From positions 1,922,001 through 1,986,000 of the forward strand of contig NZ_JAUSXR010000001.1 in NCBI RefSeq assembly GCF_030816155.1: a stretch of 64,000 nt of DNA, given 5' to 3'. The notes under the pieces were generated by a model that was not told the origin of the DNA, made no database searches, and saw only the letters and a list, made by a program, of their open reading frames with translations. The DNA is from Arthrobacter woluwensis. GTDB lineage: Bacteria; Actinomycetota; Actinomycetes; Actinomycetales; Micrococcaceae. Positions 36,383 through 46,220 of this stretch are shown here, one piece after another. The stretch's first letter is position 1; each line of letters begins with the position of its first letter. A program made the position numbers and the translations under genes.

Positions 36383-37600
36383 TCAGTGAGCGACGGCGGC
36401 CGCGCCGTGCTCGTCGATGAGTGCGCCAGTTTCGAAGCGCTCCAGGGCGAACGGGGCGTTCAGCGCGTGGGGCTCGTCCGTGGCGATCGTGTGGGCCATG
36501 GTCCAGCCGGCGCCCGGGGTCCCCTTGAAGCCGCCGGTCCCCCAGCCGCAGTTCACGTACAGGTTCTCCACGGGCGACTTGCCGACGATCGGCGAGGCGT
36601 CCAGGGTGACGTCCACGATGCCGCCCCAGGTGCGGAGCAGATGAGCCCGGGCGAACACCGGGAACAGTTCGACGGCGGCGGCCATCTGCTCCTCGATGAC
36701 GTGGAAGCCGCCGCGCTGGCCGTAGCCGTTGTAGGAGTCGATGCCGGCGCCCATCACGAGCTCGCCCTTGTGGGCCTGGGAGACGTACACGTGGACGTGA
36801 TTCGACATCACGACGGTCGGGTGGACGATCTCGTGCAGCTCGGAGACGAGGGCCTGGAGGGGGTGGGACTGGATCGGCAGATCGAAGCCGGCCATCTTCG
36901 CGAGCACCGAGGAGTGCCCGGCGGCGCACAGGGCCACCTTGCCGGCGTGGATGGTGCCGCGGCTGGTCTGGACGCCCACCACGCGGTTGCCGTCCTTCAG
37001 GAACCCGGTGACTTCACAGTTCTGGATGATGTCCACGCCCAGCTCGTCGGCCTTGCGGGCGAAGGCCCAGGCCACGTGGTCGTGCTTGGCGATGCCGGCG
37101 CGCGGCTGGTAGGTGGCGCCGAGGACCGGGTAGCGGATGTCCTGGCCGATGTTCAGGATGGGGCAGAGTTCCTTGACCTGCTCCGGTTCCAGCCATTCGG
37201 CGTCGACCCCGTTGAGCTTGTTGGCGCCCACGCGCCGCACGGACTCCCGCACGTCCTGGAGGGTGTGGGCCAGGTTCATGACGCCGCGCTGGCTGAACAG
37301 GAAGTCGTACTCCAGCTCCTCCGGCAGGGCCTCCCAGAGGCGCAGGGAGTGCTCGTAGATGGCCGCCGACTCATCCCAGAGGTAGTTGGAACGGATGATC
37401 GTGGTGTTGCGGGCCATGTTGCCGCCGGCGAGCCAGCCGCGTTCCAGGATGGCGATGTTCGTCATGCCGTGGTGCTTGGCGAGGTAGTAGGCGGTGGCCA
37501 GACCGTGCCCGCCGCCGCCGACGATGATCGCGTCATAGGAGGGCTTGGGGTCCGGGTTCCGCCAGAGGAAATCCGGGTGTTCGGGCAGCAGATCCGCCAT
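36383..37600 (-). CDS. soxB: Sarcosine oxidase beta subunit
   Basis: The 405-residue subunit oxidises sarcosine at its non-covalent FAD. The dinucleotide motif [16 protein letters not shown] is at 25-40. H173 in [10 protein letters not shown] matches the histidine that carries covalent FMN in the family. [12 protein letters not shown] and [15 protein letters not shown] near the C-terminus are characteristic. ATG 37600 overlaps the glyA stop by one base (TGATG). The order glyA-soxB-soxD-soxA-soxG-purU is as in other betaine degraders. Confidence 0.96.
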   Translation of the reverse strand: MADLLPEHPDFLWRNPDPKPSYDAIIVGGGGHGLATAYYLAKHHGMTNIAILERGWLAGGNMARNTTIIRSNYLWDESAAIYEHSLRLWEALPEELEYDFLFSQRGVMNLAHTLQDVRESVRRVGANKLNGVDAEWLEPEQVKELCPILNIGQDIRYPVLGATYQPRAGIAKHDHVAWAFARKADELGVDIIQNCEVTGFLKDGNRVVGVQTSRGTIHAGKVALCAAGHSSVLAKMAGFDLPIQSHPLQALVSELHEIVHPTVVMSNHVHVYVSQAHKGELVMGAGIDSYNGYGQRGGFHVIEEQMAAAVELFPVFARAHLLRTWGGIVDVTLDASPIVGKSPVENLYVNCGWGTGGFKGTPGAGWTMAHTIATDEPHALNAPFALERFETGALIDEHGAAAVAH

Positions 37601-38892
37601 CAGAGCGCTCCGTTCTCGGCGTTCAGGTTCGGGTAGAGGGGGTGCTTGTCCGCCAGGACGCGGACGCGGGCGCTGAGTTCCTCGGCGAGCTCGTCGCTGA
37701 AGTCCGGCTTCAGGGCGGCGGCGATGATGTCCGCCACCTCGGTGAACTCGGCGGCGCCGAAGCCGCGGGCGGAGAGCGCCGGCGTGCCGATGCGCAGACC
37801 GGAGGAGACCATCGGCGGTCGCGGGTCGAACGGCACGGCGTTGCGGTTGACCGTGATGCCGATCCGGTGCAGGCGGTCCTCGCCCTGCTGGCCGTCCAGC
37901 TCGGAGTTGCGGAGGTCCACCAGGACGAGGTGCACATCGGTGCCCCCGTTGACCACGGAGACGCCGGCCTGAGCGACGTCGTCGGCCAGCAGGCGGCGGG
38001 CGATGATCTGCGCCCCTTCCAGGGTGCGCTGCTGGCGGTCGCGGAAGGCGGGTTCGGCAGCGAGTTTGAAGGCCACGGCCTTCGCCGCCACCACATGCTC
38101 GAGCGGGCCGCCCTGCTGGCCGGGGAAGACAGCGGAGTTGATCTTCTTGGCCAACGACTCCTTGCTGAGGATGACGCCGCCGCGCGGGCCGCCGAGGGTC
38201 TTGTGCGTCGTGGTGGTCACGACGTCGGCGTACGGCACCGGATTCGGGTGCAGGCCGGCGGCCACCAGACCGGCGAAGTGGGCCATGTCCACCATGAGGT
38301 AGGCGCCCACGAGGTCCGCGATGCGGCGGAACTCGGCGAAGTCCAGCTGGCGGGAGTAGGCGGACCACCCGGCGACGATGAGCTTGGGGCGGTGCTCCAG
38401 GGCCAGGCGCTCCACCTCCGCCATGTCGATCAGCAGGGTGTCCCGGTTCACCTCATACGGCACCACCTGGTACAGCTTGCCGGAGAAATTGATCTTCATG
38501 CCGTGCGTGAGGTGGCCACCGTGAGCCAGGGAGAGGCCGAGGATGGTGTCTCCCGGATCCAGGAGAGCGAACATCGCGGCGGCGTTGGCCTGGGCCCCGG
38601 AGTGGGGCTGGACGTTGGCGGCTTCCGCGCCGAAGAGGGCCTTGACGCGGTCGATCGCCAGCTGCTCGATGACATCGACGTGCTCGCAACCCCCGTAATA
38701 GCGCTTTCCGGGATACCCCTCGGCGTATTTGTTGGTGAGGACCGATCCCTGAGCCTCCATGACCGCGAGCGGCGCGAAGTTCTCGGAGGCGATCATCTCC
38801 AGGGTCCCCTGCTGGCGCAGGAGTTCCCGGTCGATGGCCGCCTTGACGTCGGGATCGGTGTCGGCGAGCGAACGCGTCAGAACCTCGGTCAT
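37600..38892 (-). CDS. glyA: Serine hydroxymethyltransferase of the sarcosine operon
   Basis: GlyA converts glycine plus 5,10-methylene-THF to serine. The 430-residue enzyme carries the PLP lysine K231 in [14 protein letters not shown], plus [24 protein letters not shown] and [12 protein letters not shown]. As first gene of the sox operon it uses both products of sarcosine oxidase at once, one glycine and one methylene-THF. It is probably a dedicated copy, since most actinobacteria also have a housekeeping glyA elsewhere (inference). The promoter and operator are described at 38936-38987. Confidence 0.97.
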   Translation of the reverse strand: MTEVLTRSLADTDPDVKAAIDRELLRQQGTLEMIASENFAPLAVMEAQGSVLTNKYAEGYPGKRYYGGCEHVDVIEQLAIDRVKALFGAEAANVQPHSGAQANAAAMFALLDPGDTILGLSLAHGGHLTHGMKINFSGKLYQVVPYEVNRDTLLIDMAEVERLALEHRPKLIVAGWSAYSRQLDFAEFRRIADLVGAYLMVDMAHFAGLVAAGLHPNPVPYADVVTTTTHKTLGGPRGGVILSKESLAKKINSAVFPGQQGGPLEHVVAAKAVAFKLAAEPAFRDRQQRTLEGAQIIARRLLADDVAQAGVSVVNGGTDVHLVLVDLRNSELDGQQGEDRLHRIGITVNRNAVPFDPRPPMVSSGLRIGTPALSARGFGAAEFTEVADIIAAALKPDFSDELAEELSARVRVLADKHPLYPNLNAENGAL

Positions 38893-38935
38893 CTGGTCTC
38901 CTCACAAGGCTGGTCTCTGATGGCTAGTATCTAAT

Positions 38936-38945
38936 TGATATATCA
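38936..38945. promoter_or_regulatory. Palindromic operator TGATATATCA
   Basis: This perfect 10-bp palindrome lies just downstream of the predicted glyA transcript start and overlaps the TTGATA -35-like hexamer on the plus strand for the GntR gene. A near copy, TGATATATGA, lies on the -10 of the proVWX promoter (39801-39810). The best candidate ligand is the GntR protein encoded at 39018. Confidence 0.6.
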
Positions 38946-38958
38946 GAGTTCTAAGACG

Positions 38959-38987
38959 AGTATCGCGTTGGTCTGAGAAGATGTCAA
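38959..38987 (-). promoter_or_regulatory. Promoter of glyA-soxBDAG-purU operon
   Basis: On the minus strand TTGACA (38987-38982) is followed after exactly 17 bases by GATACT (38964-38959). This is a near-consensus sigma-70-type promoter. Confidence 0.7.
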
Positions 38988-39017
38988 CGACGATCCATCA
39001 GGAAAGGAAGGACTGAC

Positions 39018-39674
39018 GTGACAGCGGATCCGGGAGTCGCAGGACGGTCCCTCGCAGACCAGGCGTACGAGACGATCAAGGACCGCCTGGTCATGCTCGA
39101 CATCCGGCCCGGCGAGCCCCTGAACGACGGACTCCTGGCAGCCGAGCTCGGCATGGGCCGCACGCCCGTGCGCGAGGCGATCAAACGCCTGGAAACCGAT
39201 CATCTCCTGGTCTCCTATCCCCGGCGCGGCACCTTCGCCACGAGCGTGGACATCACGGAGCTCGCCGCCATCTGGGACATCCGCTCGGTGCTGGAGCCCG
39301 TCGCCGCGCGCCGCGCCGCCGAGAACGCCACCCCCGCCGTGCGGCAGGAGATGAAGGACGTCATCGAACGGCTCCTCGCCGTCGACGAATCGGGGGACGC
39401 GCAGAGCGAGCTCATGCGCCTGGACATGGCGGTGCACCGCCTCATCTACCGGGCCGCGGGCAACCCCCACCTGGAAGACGTCCTGATCCGCTACGACAAC
39501 CTTTCCACCCGCATCTGGTGCCTCGTGATCGAGCGCCTGCCCGGACTGTCGGGGCACATCGTCGAACACGCCGCCTTGCTGCAAGCGATCGTCGACGGCG
39601 ACGCCGACCGCGCGGCCGAGCTCGCCCTGGCGCACGTCACCGACTTCGAGACGGAGATCCGCAAGGTCCTCTGA
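39018..39674 (+). CDS. GntR-family regulator (FCD type), probable sarcosine/betaine control
   Basis: The 218-residue protein has a winged helix (about 10-75: SLADQAYETIKDRLVMLDIR, LLAAELGMGRTPVREAIKRLETDHLL) and an FCD ligand-binding domain. GTG 39018 is preceded by GGAAAGGAAGGA. It lies between the divergent glyA-sox operon and the co-directional proVWX genes, and TGATATATCA-like sites occur at both promoters. A role as repressor responding to a betaine-pathway metabolite is inferred; no effector can be named from sequence. Confidence 0.88.
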   Translation: MTADPGVAGRSLADQAYETIKDRLVMLDIRPGEPLNDGLLAAELGMGRTPVREAIKRLETDHLLVSYPRRGTFATSVDITELAAIWDIRSVLEPVAARRAAENATPAVRQEMKDVIERLLAVDESGDAQSELMRLDMAVHRLIYRAAGNPHLEDVLIRYDNLSTRIWCLVIERLPGLSGHIVEHAALLQAIVDGDADRAAELALAHVTDFETEIRKVL

Positions 39675-39777
39675 GCGGCTCCGCGAACGGCGGGCCGACG
39701 GCCCCTCCCCCGGAATTCCGCGCCGCTCCGGCCGGCGCGAACGGTCACCTCCCCGGACTTCTCGACGCAACGCAGTG

Positions 39778-39810
39778 TTTACACCGCGAACCCTTGACGC
39801 TGATATATGA
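39778..39810 (+). promoter_or_regulatory. proVWX promoter with TGATATATGA operator
   Basis: TTTACA (39778-39783), 17 bases, then TGATAT (39801-39806) make a good promoter. The site TGATATATGA (39801-39810) covers the -10 and differs from the glyA operator by one base. Confidence 0.6.
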
Positions 39811-39840
39811 GTTGCGTCACAGTTGTGCATGTTGCTTCCA

Positions 39841-39874
39841 GTTGCCTCCGATGACCTGAATCGGAGGCCGCAAC
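39841..39874 (+). promoter_or_regulatory. Leader hairpin before the transporter operon
   Basis: GTTGC-CTCCGAT (39841-39852) pairs with ATCGGAG-GCC-GCAAC (39860-39874), leaving a 3-base bulge and a 7-base loop. It lies in the 5' leader, 7 bases before the AAGGAG ribosome site, and may affect translation or RNA stability. Confidence 0.4.
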
Positions 39875-39890
39875 CGCTAAGGAGAACGAC

Positions 39891-40973
39891 GTGAACACTG
39901 TGGCCACCGCGGAACCATCCTCTGCCGGAAGATCCGCCCCAGCCTCTGAAGACACCGCTCTCCGTGTGGAAGGACTGTGGAAGATCTTCGGTCCGAAAGC
40001 GGACAAGATCATGGGCACGGCCCAGGCGGATCTCAGCCGTCAGGAGCTTCTCAGCCAGACCGGATGTCTCGCCGCCGTGAAGGACATCTCCTTCGAGGTC
40101 GCCCGCGGCGAAGTGTTCGTCATCATGGGTCTCTCCGGCTCCGGCAAGTCGACCCTGGTCCGCCTGCTGACCCGGCTCATCGAACCGACTGCCGGCCGCG
40201 TCACGATCAACGGCGAGGACGTCACCCAGGCGAGCAAGGCGAACCTCAGGACGCTGCGCCGCAAGCACATGTCGATGGTCTTCCAGCAGTTCGGCCTCCT
40301 GCCGCACCGGAAGGTCATCGACAACGTCGCCTACGGACTGGAGGTCCGCGGTGAGTCCAAGGCGGTCCGCCAGGCGCGGGCCCAGGAGATGGTGGAGCTC
40401 GTCGGACTGTCCGGTTACGAGCAGTCCTTCCCCGACCAGCTCTCCGGCGGCATGCAGCAGCGCGTCGGGCTCGCCCGCGCCCTCGCGGTCGATCCCGAGG
40501 TCCTCTTCTTCGACGAACCGTTCTCCGCACTGGACCCCCTGATCCGCCGCGACATGCAGAACGAGGTCGTCCGCCTTCACGAAGAGGTGGGCAAGACCAT
40601 GGTCTTCATCACCCACGACCTTCAGGAAGCTCTGAAGATCGGGGACCGCATCCTCATCATGCGCGACGGCGAGATCGTCCAGGTGGGCACCCCCGCCGAG
40701 GTCGTGGCCAATCCGGCCGACGACTACGTCCGCGACTTCGTCTCCGAAGTGCCCCGCTCCCACGTCCTGACCCTGCGCTACGTGGTCCGGCAGCCGCGCC
40801 CCGGCGAAGCGCTGGACGGTCCCATCATGCAGGCGGACCAGGTGGTCCGTTCCGCGGCCCGCCAGGTGCTCCACTCCTCGCTTCCGGTCCGGGTCTTCGA
40901 CGGCGAGGACTTCCTCGGCGTTGTGGATGACGATGACATCCTGCGCGTGGTCGTGGCCGAGGAAGCCCCGTGA
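39891..40973 (+). CDS. proV: Glycine betaine/proline-type ABC transporter ATPase
   Basis: The 360-residue ATPase has Walker [10 protein letters not shown] (80-88), the signature [15 protein letters not shown], Walker [14 protein letters not shown] and the H-loop FITHD. The N-terminal [32 protein letters not shown] and the C-terminal CBS-like region ([27 protein letters not shown]) mark the quaternary-amine (ProV/OpuAA) subfamily. GTG 39891 has AAGGAG upstream. proW follows with a GTGA overlap. Confidence 0.95.
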   Translation: MNTVATAEPSSAGRSAPASEDTALRVEGLWKIFGPKADKIMGTAQADLSRQELLSQTGCLAAVKDISFEVARGEVFVIMGLSGSGKSTLVRLLTRLIEPTAGRVTINGEDVTQASKANLRTLRRKHMSMVFQQFGLLPHRKVIDNVAYGLEVRGESKAVRQARAQEMVELVGLSGYEQSFPDQLSGGMQQRVGLARALAVDPEVLFFDEPFSALDPLIRRDMQNEVVRLHEEVGKTMVFITHDLQEALKIGDRILIMRDGEIVQVGTPAEVVANPADDYVRDFVSEVPRSHVLTLRYVVRQPRPGEALDGPIMQADQVVRSAARQVLHSSLPVRVFDGEDFLGVVDDDDILRVVVAEEAP

Positions 40974-43027
40974 GCACGTCCACCAGCGCTCCGGAACGCC
41001 AGGCGGGTCCCGCCTCCGAAAGCCCGGCCACGGCCGCAGCGGCGCCCGCCGACTCTCTTCTGGGCAGCCTCCGGCGGCACTGGCGCAGGACGCTGCTGGT
41101 CGCCGTCGTCGTCCTCTGGCTGATCCTCTGGGCCCTGCTGAAGGGCACCCAGACCCTGGAGATCGGCGGCGCGGACAAGACCGACATCCACCTGTGGCTC
41201 AACAGCGTCCGGGACGCCTTCGACTCGGCCCGGGACACGTCGGCGTTCTTCCAGTACGTGGTGCAGCCCATCACGAACGGCGTCAACGGCCTCGTCACAG
41301 GGCTGCAGAGCCTGTTCAGTCAGGGAAGCGCGACGCGGCCCGTCCCTGAAGTGGGCTGGCTCGGCGTCGTGGCGCTCCTCGCCTGGCTCACCTACACCTT
41401 CGCGGGGCTCCGCTCCACCATCCTGGTCACGATCTGCGTCCTGCTCTTCGGCTTCTTCGGCTACTGGCAGCAGAGCATCGACACCCTGATCGTCACCTTC
41501 GTGGCGGTGATCCTCTGCGCGATCGTCGGTCTGCCCCTCGGCATCTGGATGGCCAGGAGCCAGCGGGCGTCCGCCGTCTTCACCCCCGTACTGGACCTGA
41601 TGCAGACGCTGCCGTCCTTCGCCTACCTCGCGCCGCTGGCCCTGGTGTTCGGCATCGGCCCGGCCGCGGCGATCGTCACGACCATCATCTACTCCCTGCC
41701 GCCCCTGGTGCGCATCACCGAACACGGCATCCGGAACGTCTCCCCGACCACCCTCGAGGCCGTGACCTCCATGGGCGGCACCGCCTGGCAGACGCTCGTC
41801 AAAGTGCAGCTGCCTATGGCCCGGCGGACGATCGTGGTCGGCATCAACCAATGCACCATGGCCGCCCTCTCCATGGCGACCATCGCGGCCCTGATCAATG
41901 GCCCAGGCCTCGGCCAGCCGGTCCTCCAGTCCCTGCAGTCGCTGGATGTCGGCGGCGCGTTCGTCTCCGGCCTGGCCATCGTCCTCATGGCCGTCATGCT
42001 GGACCGCACGACGACGGCCGCCTCCGAGCGCTCCGCCGTCGCCGCCCGCTTCCAGAAGCGCTCCCGTTCGGGCCTGATGCCCGGACCGCGCAAGCGCCGC
42101 ATCCTCGTGACCGCGGGAGCCGTCGTGGCGGCGATCGCCGTGTACCTCTCGCACAACTACCTGGCGCTCGCCAAGTTCCCGTCCTCCCCGGACCTCGGAA
42201 CTCCGCTGGCCAACGCCATCTCCGCCGCCACGCAGTGGATCGTCTCCACCTTCGCCGGCTTCACCGGCTGGCTCAAGGACACCGTGACGGCGCTTCTGGT
42301 GGACCCACTGCAGTCCCTCCTGGCGCAGGCCCCGTGGTGGGTCATGGTGATCGTCCTGCTGGGCGTCGCACTGGCCCTCGGCGGGATGCGTGCCGCCGCC
42401 GTGACGCTGGTCTGCGAGGCGGTCATCCTCGGAACGGGTCTCTGGAACGAGAGCATGAAGACCCTGGCCACCACCCTGGTGGCCACCCTCCTGGTCATCA
42501 TCGCGGCCATGGCGCTGGGCGTCTGGATGGGGCGGAGCAAGGTGGTGGACTCAGTCATCCGGCCGGTGCTGGACGCGCTCCAGACCATCCCGTCCTTCGT
42601 GTACCTGGTCCCGGCGCTGGCCCTGTTCGGACCGACGCGCTTCACCGCCATCATCGCGGCGTTCTGCTACGGCGTGCCCATCGCCACCAAGCTCGTGGCC
42701 GACGGGATCCGGGGAGTCTCCCCCGTCACGGTGGAGGCGTCCGAGTCGATGGGCACCACCTCCTGGCAGATGATCTCCAAGGTTCAGCTGCCCATGTCCC
42801 GCTCCGCCGTCGTGCTCGCCGCGAATCAGGGCCTCCTCTACGTGCTGTCCATGGTCGTGGTCGGCGGTCTGGTGGGCGGCGGCGGACTCGGGTACCTCGT
42901 GGTCGCCGGCTTCTCGCAGTCCCAGCTCTTCGGCAAGGGTCTGGCCGCAGGCATCTCGATCACCGCACTGGGCGTCATGCTCGACCGCATCACCAAATAC
43001 ACCGCGGCCCGTCTGGGCCGGGACTGA
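40970..43027 (+). CDS. proW: Glycine betaine-type ABC permease, tandem two-domain fusion
   Basis: The 685-residue protein has two complete permease domains. Each has the EAA-like loop: [34 protein letters not shown] sequence in the first half (near 270) and [30 protein letters not shown] in the second (near 590). Each half also has the VLDxxQTxPSFxYLxPxAL signature of ProW. Single-domain ProW works as a homodimer, so this fusion probably supplies both halves of the pore. The halves are joined by a basic linker near 355. The start GTG overlaps proV. Confidence 0.92.
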   Translation: MSTSTSAPERQAGPASESPATAAAAPADSLLGSLRRHWRRTLLVAVVVLWLILWALLKGTQTLEIGGADKTDIHLWLNSVRDAFDSARDTSAFFQYVVQPITNGVNGLVTGLQSLFSQGSATRPVPEVGWLGVVALLAWLTYTFAGLRSTILVTICVLLFGFFGYWQQSIDTLIVTFVAVILCAIVGLPLGIWMARSQRASAVFTPVLDLMQTLPSFAYLAPLALVFGIGPAAAIVTTIIYSLPPLVRITEHGIRNVSPTTLEAVTSMGGTAWQTLVKVQLPMARRTIVVGINQCTMAALSMATIAALINGPGLGQPVLQSLQSLDVGGAFVSGLAIVLMAVMLDRTTTAASERSAVAARFQKRSRSGLMPGPRKRRILVTAGAVVAAIAVYLSHNYLALAKFPSSPDLGTPLANAISAATQWIVSTFAGFTGWLKDTVTALLVDPLQSLLAQAPWWVMVIVLLGVALALGGMRAAAVTLVCEAVILGTGLWNESMKTLATTLVATLLVIIAAMALGVWMGRSKVVDSVIRPVLDALQTIPSFVYLVPALALFGPTRFTAIIAAFCYGVPIATKLVADGIRGVSPVTVEASESMGTTSWQMISKVQLPMSRSAVVLAANQGLLYVLSMVVVGGLVGGGGLGYLVVAGFSQSQLFGKGLAAGISITALGVMLDRITKYTAARLGRD

Positions 43028-43041
43028 CAAAGGAAAATGCC

Positions 43042-44031
43042 ATGAAGAAAACGAATCACCAGCGTGGGGGCGCAGCACGCTTGAGGAACACGGCCCTCGC
43101 CGCGGTCTTCATGACGGGCCTGCTCGGACTCACGGCCTGCGGCGGGGACATCTCCTCGGCGGGTTCCTCGTCCGGAGCGGCCGCGGCCTGCGGCGCCTTC
43201 AACGTCGCCGTGAACCCCTGGGTGGGGTATGAGGCGGACGCCTATGTGGTCGGCACGGTCGCCAAGGAGAAGCTCGGCTGCACCGTCAACTACAAGACGC
43301 TGAAAGAGGAAGTCGCGTGGCAGGGCTTCGGCAGCGGTGACGTCGACGTCGTCCTGGAGAACTGGGGCCACCCCGAGCTGACGGACAAGTACATCAAGCA
43401 GCAGAAGACGGCGGTGGACGCCGGACCCACCGGCAACACCGGTGTGATCGGCTGGTACGTTCCGCCATGGATGGCCAAGCAGTACCCGGACATCACGGAC
43501 TATAAGAACCTGAACAAGTACGCCGATCTGTTCAAGACCTCGGAGTCGGGCGGCAAGGGACAGCTGCTCGACGGCGACCCTTCCTACGTCACGAATGACG
43601 AGGCCCTGGTCAAGAACCTGAACCTGAACTTCAAGGTGGTCTACGCGGGCAGTGAGCCCGCCCTGATCCAGGCCTTCCGTCAGGCGGAGCAGAAGCACAC
43701 CCCGCTCCTCGGCTACTTCTACGAGCCCCAGTGGTTCCTCAACGAGGTGCCGCTGGTGAAGGTCAACCTGCCCGCCTACACGGCCGGCTGCGACGCCGAC
43801 GCCGCGAAGGTGGCCTGTGACTACCCGAAGTACGAGCTGAACAAGATCGCCTCGAGCAAGTTCGCCTCCTCCGGGAGCCCGGCCTACAAGCTGGTGAAGA
43901 ACTTCACGTGGACCAACGAGGACCAGAACGCCGTCGCCGGTTACATCGCGAAGGACGGGATGAGCCCGGAGGCCGCGGCCAAGAAGTGGATCGACGCCAA
44001 CCCGGACAAGGTGGCGGCCTGGCTCAAATAA
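43042..44031 (+). CDS. proX: Glycine betaine-type substrate-binding lipoprotein
   Basis: The 329-residue protein has a lipoprotein signal with lipobox L-T-A-C ending at C33, then an OpuAC/ProX binding domain: FNVAVNPWVGYEADAYVVG, EEVAWQGFGSGDVDVVLENWGHPEL, TGVIGWYVPPWMAKQYPDI, and PLLGYFYEPQWFL. Trp/Tyr-rich segments are expected to build the cation-pi cage for trimethylammonium groups. It delivers ligand to ProW at the outer face. Choline, betaine or carnitine cannot be separated by eye; location favours choline or betaine. AAAGGAAA precedes the ATG. Confidence 0.92.
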   Translation: MKKTNHQRGGAARLRNTALAAVFMTGLLGLTACGGDISSAGSSSGAAAACGAFNVAVNPWVGYEADAYVVGTVAKEKLGCTVNYKTLKEEVAWQGFGSGDVDVVLENWGHPELTDKYIKQQKTAVDAGPTGNTGVIGWYVPPWMAKQYPDITDYKNLNKYADLFKTSESGGKGQLLDGDPSYVTNDEALVKNLNLNFKVVYAGSEPALIQAFRQAEQKHTPLLGYFYEPQWFLNEVPLVKVNLPAYTAGCDADAAKVACDYPKYELNKIASSKFASSGSPAYKLVKNFTWTNEDQNAVAGYIAKDGMSPEAAAKKWIDANPDKVAAWLK

Positions 44032-44036
44032 ACGTC

Positions 44037-44070
44037 CCCGGGGCGGAGCCGTCCTCGGCTCCGCCCCGGG
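44037..44070 (+). terminator. Terminator after proX
   Basis: A perfect 15-bp stem (44037-44051 with 44056-44070) with a TCCT loop starts 5 bases after the proX stop. It may be partial, since fdhA follows co-directionally 32 bases later without a clear promoter of its own. Confidence 0.75.
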
Positions 44071-44101
44071 TTCGCCACATCAACAGAATGGAGAGCAGCG
44101 C

Positions 44102-45319
44102 ATGTCAGGAAACAGAGCAGTAGCCTACAAAGCGCCCGGAGTCGTGGAGGTCATCGACACCGAGTACCCGACGTTCGAATTGAAGGACGGGCCGGGGGTC
44201 AACCCGCTCAACGTGGGCCGCAAGGTCCCGCACGGTGCGATCCTGAGGACCGTCACCACCAACATCTGCGGCTCGGACCAGCACATGGTCCGCGGTCGCA
44301 CCACGGCTCCCCAGGACCTGGTCCTGGGTCACGAGATCACGGGCGAGGTGATCGAGGTGGGGCCCGACGTCGAGTTCCTCAAGGTCGGCGACATCGTCTC
44401 GGTCCCCTTCAACATCTCCTGCGGCCGCTGCCGCAACTGCAAGGAGCGCAAGACCGGCATCTGTCTGAACGTGAACCCCGACCGCCCCGGCAGCGCCTAC
44501 GGCTACGTGGACATGGGCGGCTGGGTCGGAGGCCAGGCCGAGTACGTCCTGGTCCCCTACGCGGACTGGAATCTGCTGAAGTTCCCGGACCGGGACCAGG
44601 CCCTGGAGAAGATCATGGATCTGACCATGCTCTCCGACATCTTCCCCACCGGTTTCCACGGCGCCGTGACGGCGGGCGTGGGTGTGGGGTCCACCGTCTA
44701 CATCGCCGGCGCCGGCCCGGTGGGTCTCGCGGCGGCGGCCGGAGCGCAGCTGCTGGGCGCCGCCGTCGTGATCGTCGGCGACATGAATGAGGACCGCCTG
44801 GCACAGGCCCGCTCCTTCGGGTGCGAGACCGTGAACGTCGGCGCCGGTGATCCCCGCGACCAGATCGAACAGCTGCTCGGAGTGCCGGAGGTCGACTGCG
44901 GTGTCGACGCCGTGGGCTTCGAGGCCCGGGGGCACGGCAAGGACGCCTCGCACGAGGCCCCGGCGACCGTGCTCAACTCGCTCATGGACCTGACGGCCGC
45001 CGGCGGCGCGCTGGGCATCCCCGGACTCTATGTCACGGGCGATCCCGGCGGCATCGACGAGGCCGCGCAGCGGGGCTCCCTCTCGCTGTCACTCGGCACC
45101 GGCTGGGCGAAGTCGCTCTCCTTCACCACGGGTCAGTGCCCGGTCATGAAGTACAACCGCCAGCTCATGATGGCGATCCTCCACGACAAGGTGCAGATCG
45201 CCAAGGCGGTCAACGCCCGGGCGATCCCCCTGGAGGACGCTCCGCGCGGTTATGCCGAGTTCGACGCCGGCGCCGCCACCAAGTACGTGCTGGATCCGAA
45301 CGGTTACGTGAGGAACTGA
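44102..45319 (+). CDS. fdhA: Glutathione-independent formaldehyde dehydrogenase
   Basis: The 405-residue zinc MDR enzyme closely follows the Pseudomonas putida type. Catalytic zinc: C56 in NICGSDQHMVRGRT, and H77 in LGHEITGEV. Structural zinc: C107, C110, C113 and C121 in ISCGRCRNCKERKTGIC. The NAD motif is YIAGAGPVGLAAAAGAQLLG. It oxidises free formaldehyde to formate without glutathione, using tightly bound NAD. Here it can detoxify formaldehyde released by the Rieske betaine demethylase GbcAB, which has no folate domain. GGAGAGCAGC precedes the ATG. Confidence 0.94.
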   Translation: MSGNRAVAYKAPGVVEVIDTEYPTFELKDGPGVNPLNVGRKVPHGAILRTVTTNICGSDQHMVRGRTTAPQDLVLGHEITGEVIEVGPDVEFLKVGDIVSVPFNISCGRCRNCKERKTGICLNVNPDRPGSAYGYVDMGGWVGGQAEYVLVPYADWNLLKFPDRDQALEKIMDLTMLSDIFPTGFHGAVTAGVGVGSTVYIAGAGPVGLAAAAGAQLLGAAVVIVGDMNEDRLAQARSFGCETVNVGAGDPRDQIEQLLGVPEVDCGVDAVGFEARGHGKDASHEAPATVLNSLMDLTAAGGALGIPGLYVTGDPGGIDEAAQRGSLSLSLGTGWAKSLSFTTGQCPVMKYNRQLMMAILHDKVQIAKAVNARAIPLEDAPRGYAEFDAGAATKYVLDPNGYVRN

Positions 45320-45337
45320 CACAGGCCGCCCGCGCTG

Positions 45338-45365
45338 CGGGCCCACTCCTCCGTGAGTGGGCCCG
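45338..45365 (+). terminator. Terminator after fdhA
   Basis: An 11-bp perfect stem CGGGCCCACTC/GAGTGGGCCCG with a 6-base loop starts 18 bases past the stop. Confidence 0.75.
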
Positions 45366-45380
45366 TGCGTGCGTGTCCCG

Positions 45381-45408
45381 AGCCCTCCCGGCGAGATCCG
45401 GGAGGGCT
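45381..45408 (+). terminator. Second hairpin after fdhA
   Basis: An 11-bp perfect stem AGCCCTCCCGG/CCGGGAGGGCT with loop CGAGAT immediately follows the first hairpin. Together they form a tandem terminator. Confidence 0.65.
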
Positions 45409-45527
45409 CTCTCCGCGCGCCCGGGATCGCGCTTGGGAGCGCGCCCTGGAGCGCGCCCGGCGTCGTGCGGAGACCCGCGGAAAGCCGGTGGATGCGCCAC
45501 CGGGGATTTTCGCCATAGTCTGTCCGA

Positions 45528-46112
45528 GTGGAACCCAGCACAGTGAATTCCCGGCAGCAGGTGGACCGTCAGTCCCGCATTCTGGATGCGGTGCTGGAGC
45601 TGCTCTCGCGTCATGGCATCTCGGGGGTCAACATGCGAGCGGTGGCGAGGGAAGCCGGCGTCGCGCTCGGACTCGTGAACTACTACTACGCGGACAAGCC
45701 CAGTCTCATCCGCGCGGTGCTCGGCCGGATCAGCGAAAGCGATCTGCGGCTGGTCGCCCCGGATCCCGACGCGACCCCCGATGAGCAGCTGCGCACGGCG
45801 CTGCGTCGCGTCGCGGCGCCGGAGATCCTGACCACCCAGTACCTCTCCCTGCGTCTCCACCTCTGGGCCCTCGCCCAGGCCGATGAGGAGTTCGCCGCCA
45901 TCAACGCCGAGGCGTTCGACCGGTATCTCGACGGGCTCGCCGAGCTGATCTCCAAGGCGAAGCCCACCCTCACGCCGGCGCAGTGCAAAGACCGGGCGGC
46001 CGACGTCGTCGTGGTGCAGAACGGCATGTGGCTCACGTCGCTGCTGGGCATCGATCCGTCGTCCATCGAGCGGAGCATCCTTCGCACGGAAGAGATCGCT
46101 TTCGCCGACTGA
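45528..46112 (+). CDS. TetR-family regulator, BetI-like
   Basis: The 194-residue protein has an N-terminal TetR helix-turn-helix (about 14-60: RILDAVLELLSRHGISGVNMRAVAREAGVALGLVNYYYADKPSLI). The LVNYYY recognition-helix end is typical of BetI-like members. The C-terminal ligand domain is of the BetI_C type (LHLWALAQADEEFAAINAEAFDRYLDGLAELI). It lies directly upstream of betA-betB, and a pair of palindromes overlaps the betA promoter. By analogy with BetI it should release DNA when choline is present. The start is GTG 45528. Confidence 0.88.
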   Translation: MEPSTVNSRQQVDRQSRILDAVLELLSRHGISGVNMRAVAREAGVALGLVNYYYADKPSLIRAVLGRISESDLRLVAPDPDATPDEQLRTALRRVAAPEILTTQYLSLRLHLWALAQADEEFAAINAEAFDRYLDGLAELISKAKPTLTPAQCKDRAADVVVVQNGMWLTSLLGIDPSSIERSILRTEEIAFAD

Positions 46113-46220
46113 ACGGCGGTCCTCCCCCTCGTCCGCGCCAATGTGACGCGACTCTTTCCCTCTGGCCGGACCGCCCTCTTCCGCGCCTGAACAGGCCTGA
46201 CGGGCGCCGGCGCGCACCCC

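Noticed and set aside
36072..36929. Upstream extension of the soxA frame
   Set aside because: It runs through soxD and soxB in another frame; GTG 36071 with AAAGGAG and the family N-terminus fixes the start.
39841..39874. A riboswitch in the proVWX leader
   Set aside because: The single short hairpin has no glycine, SAM or other known aptamer signature; recorded only as a leader hairpin.
38943..40874. A 643-codon minus-strand frame over gntR and proV
   Set aside because: It is antisense to two recognisable genes and lacks any motif.
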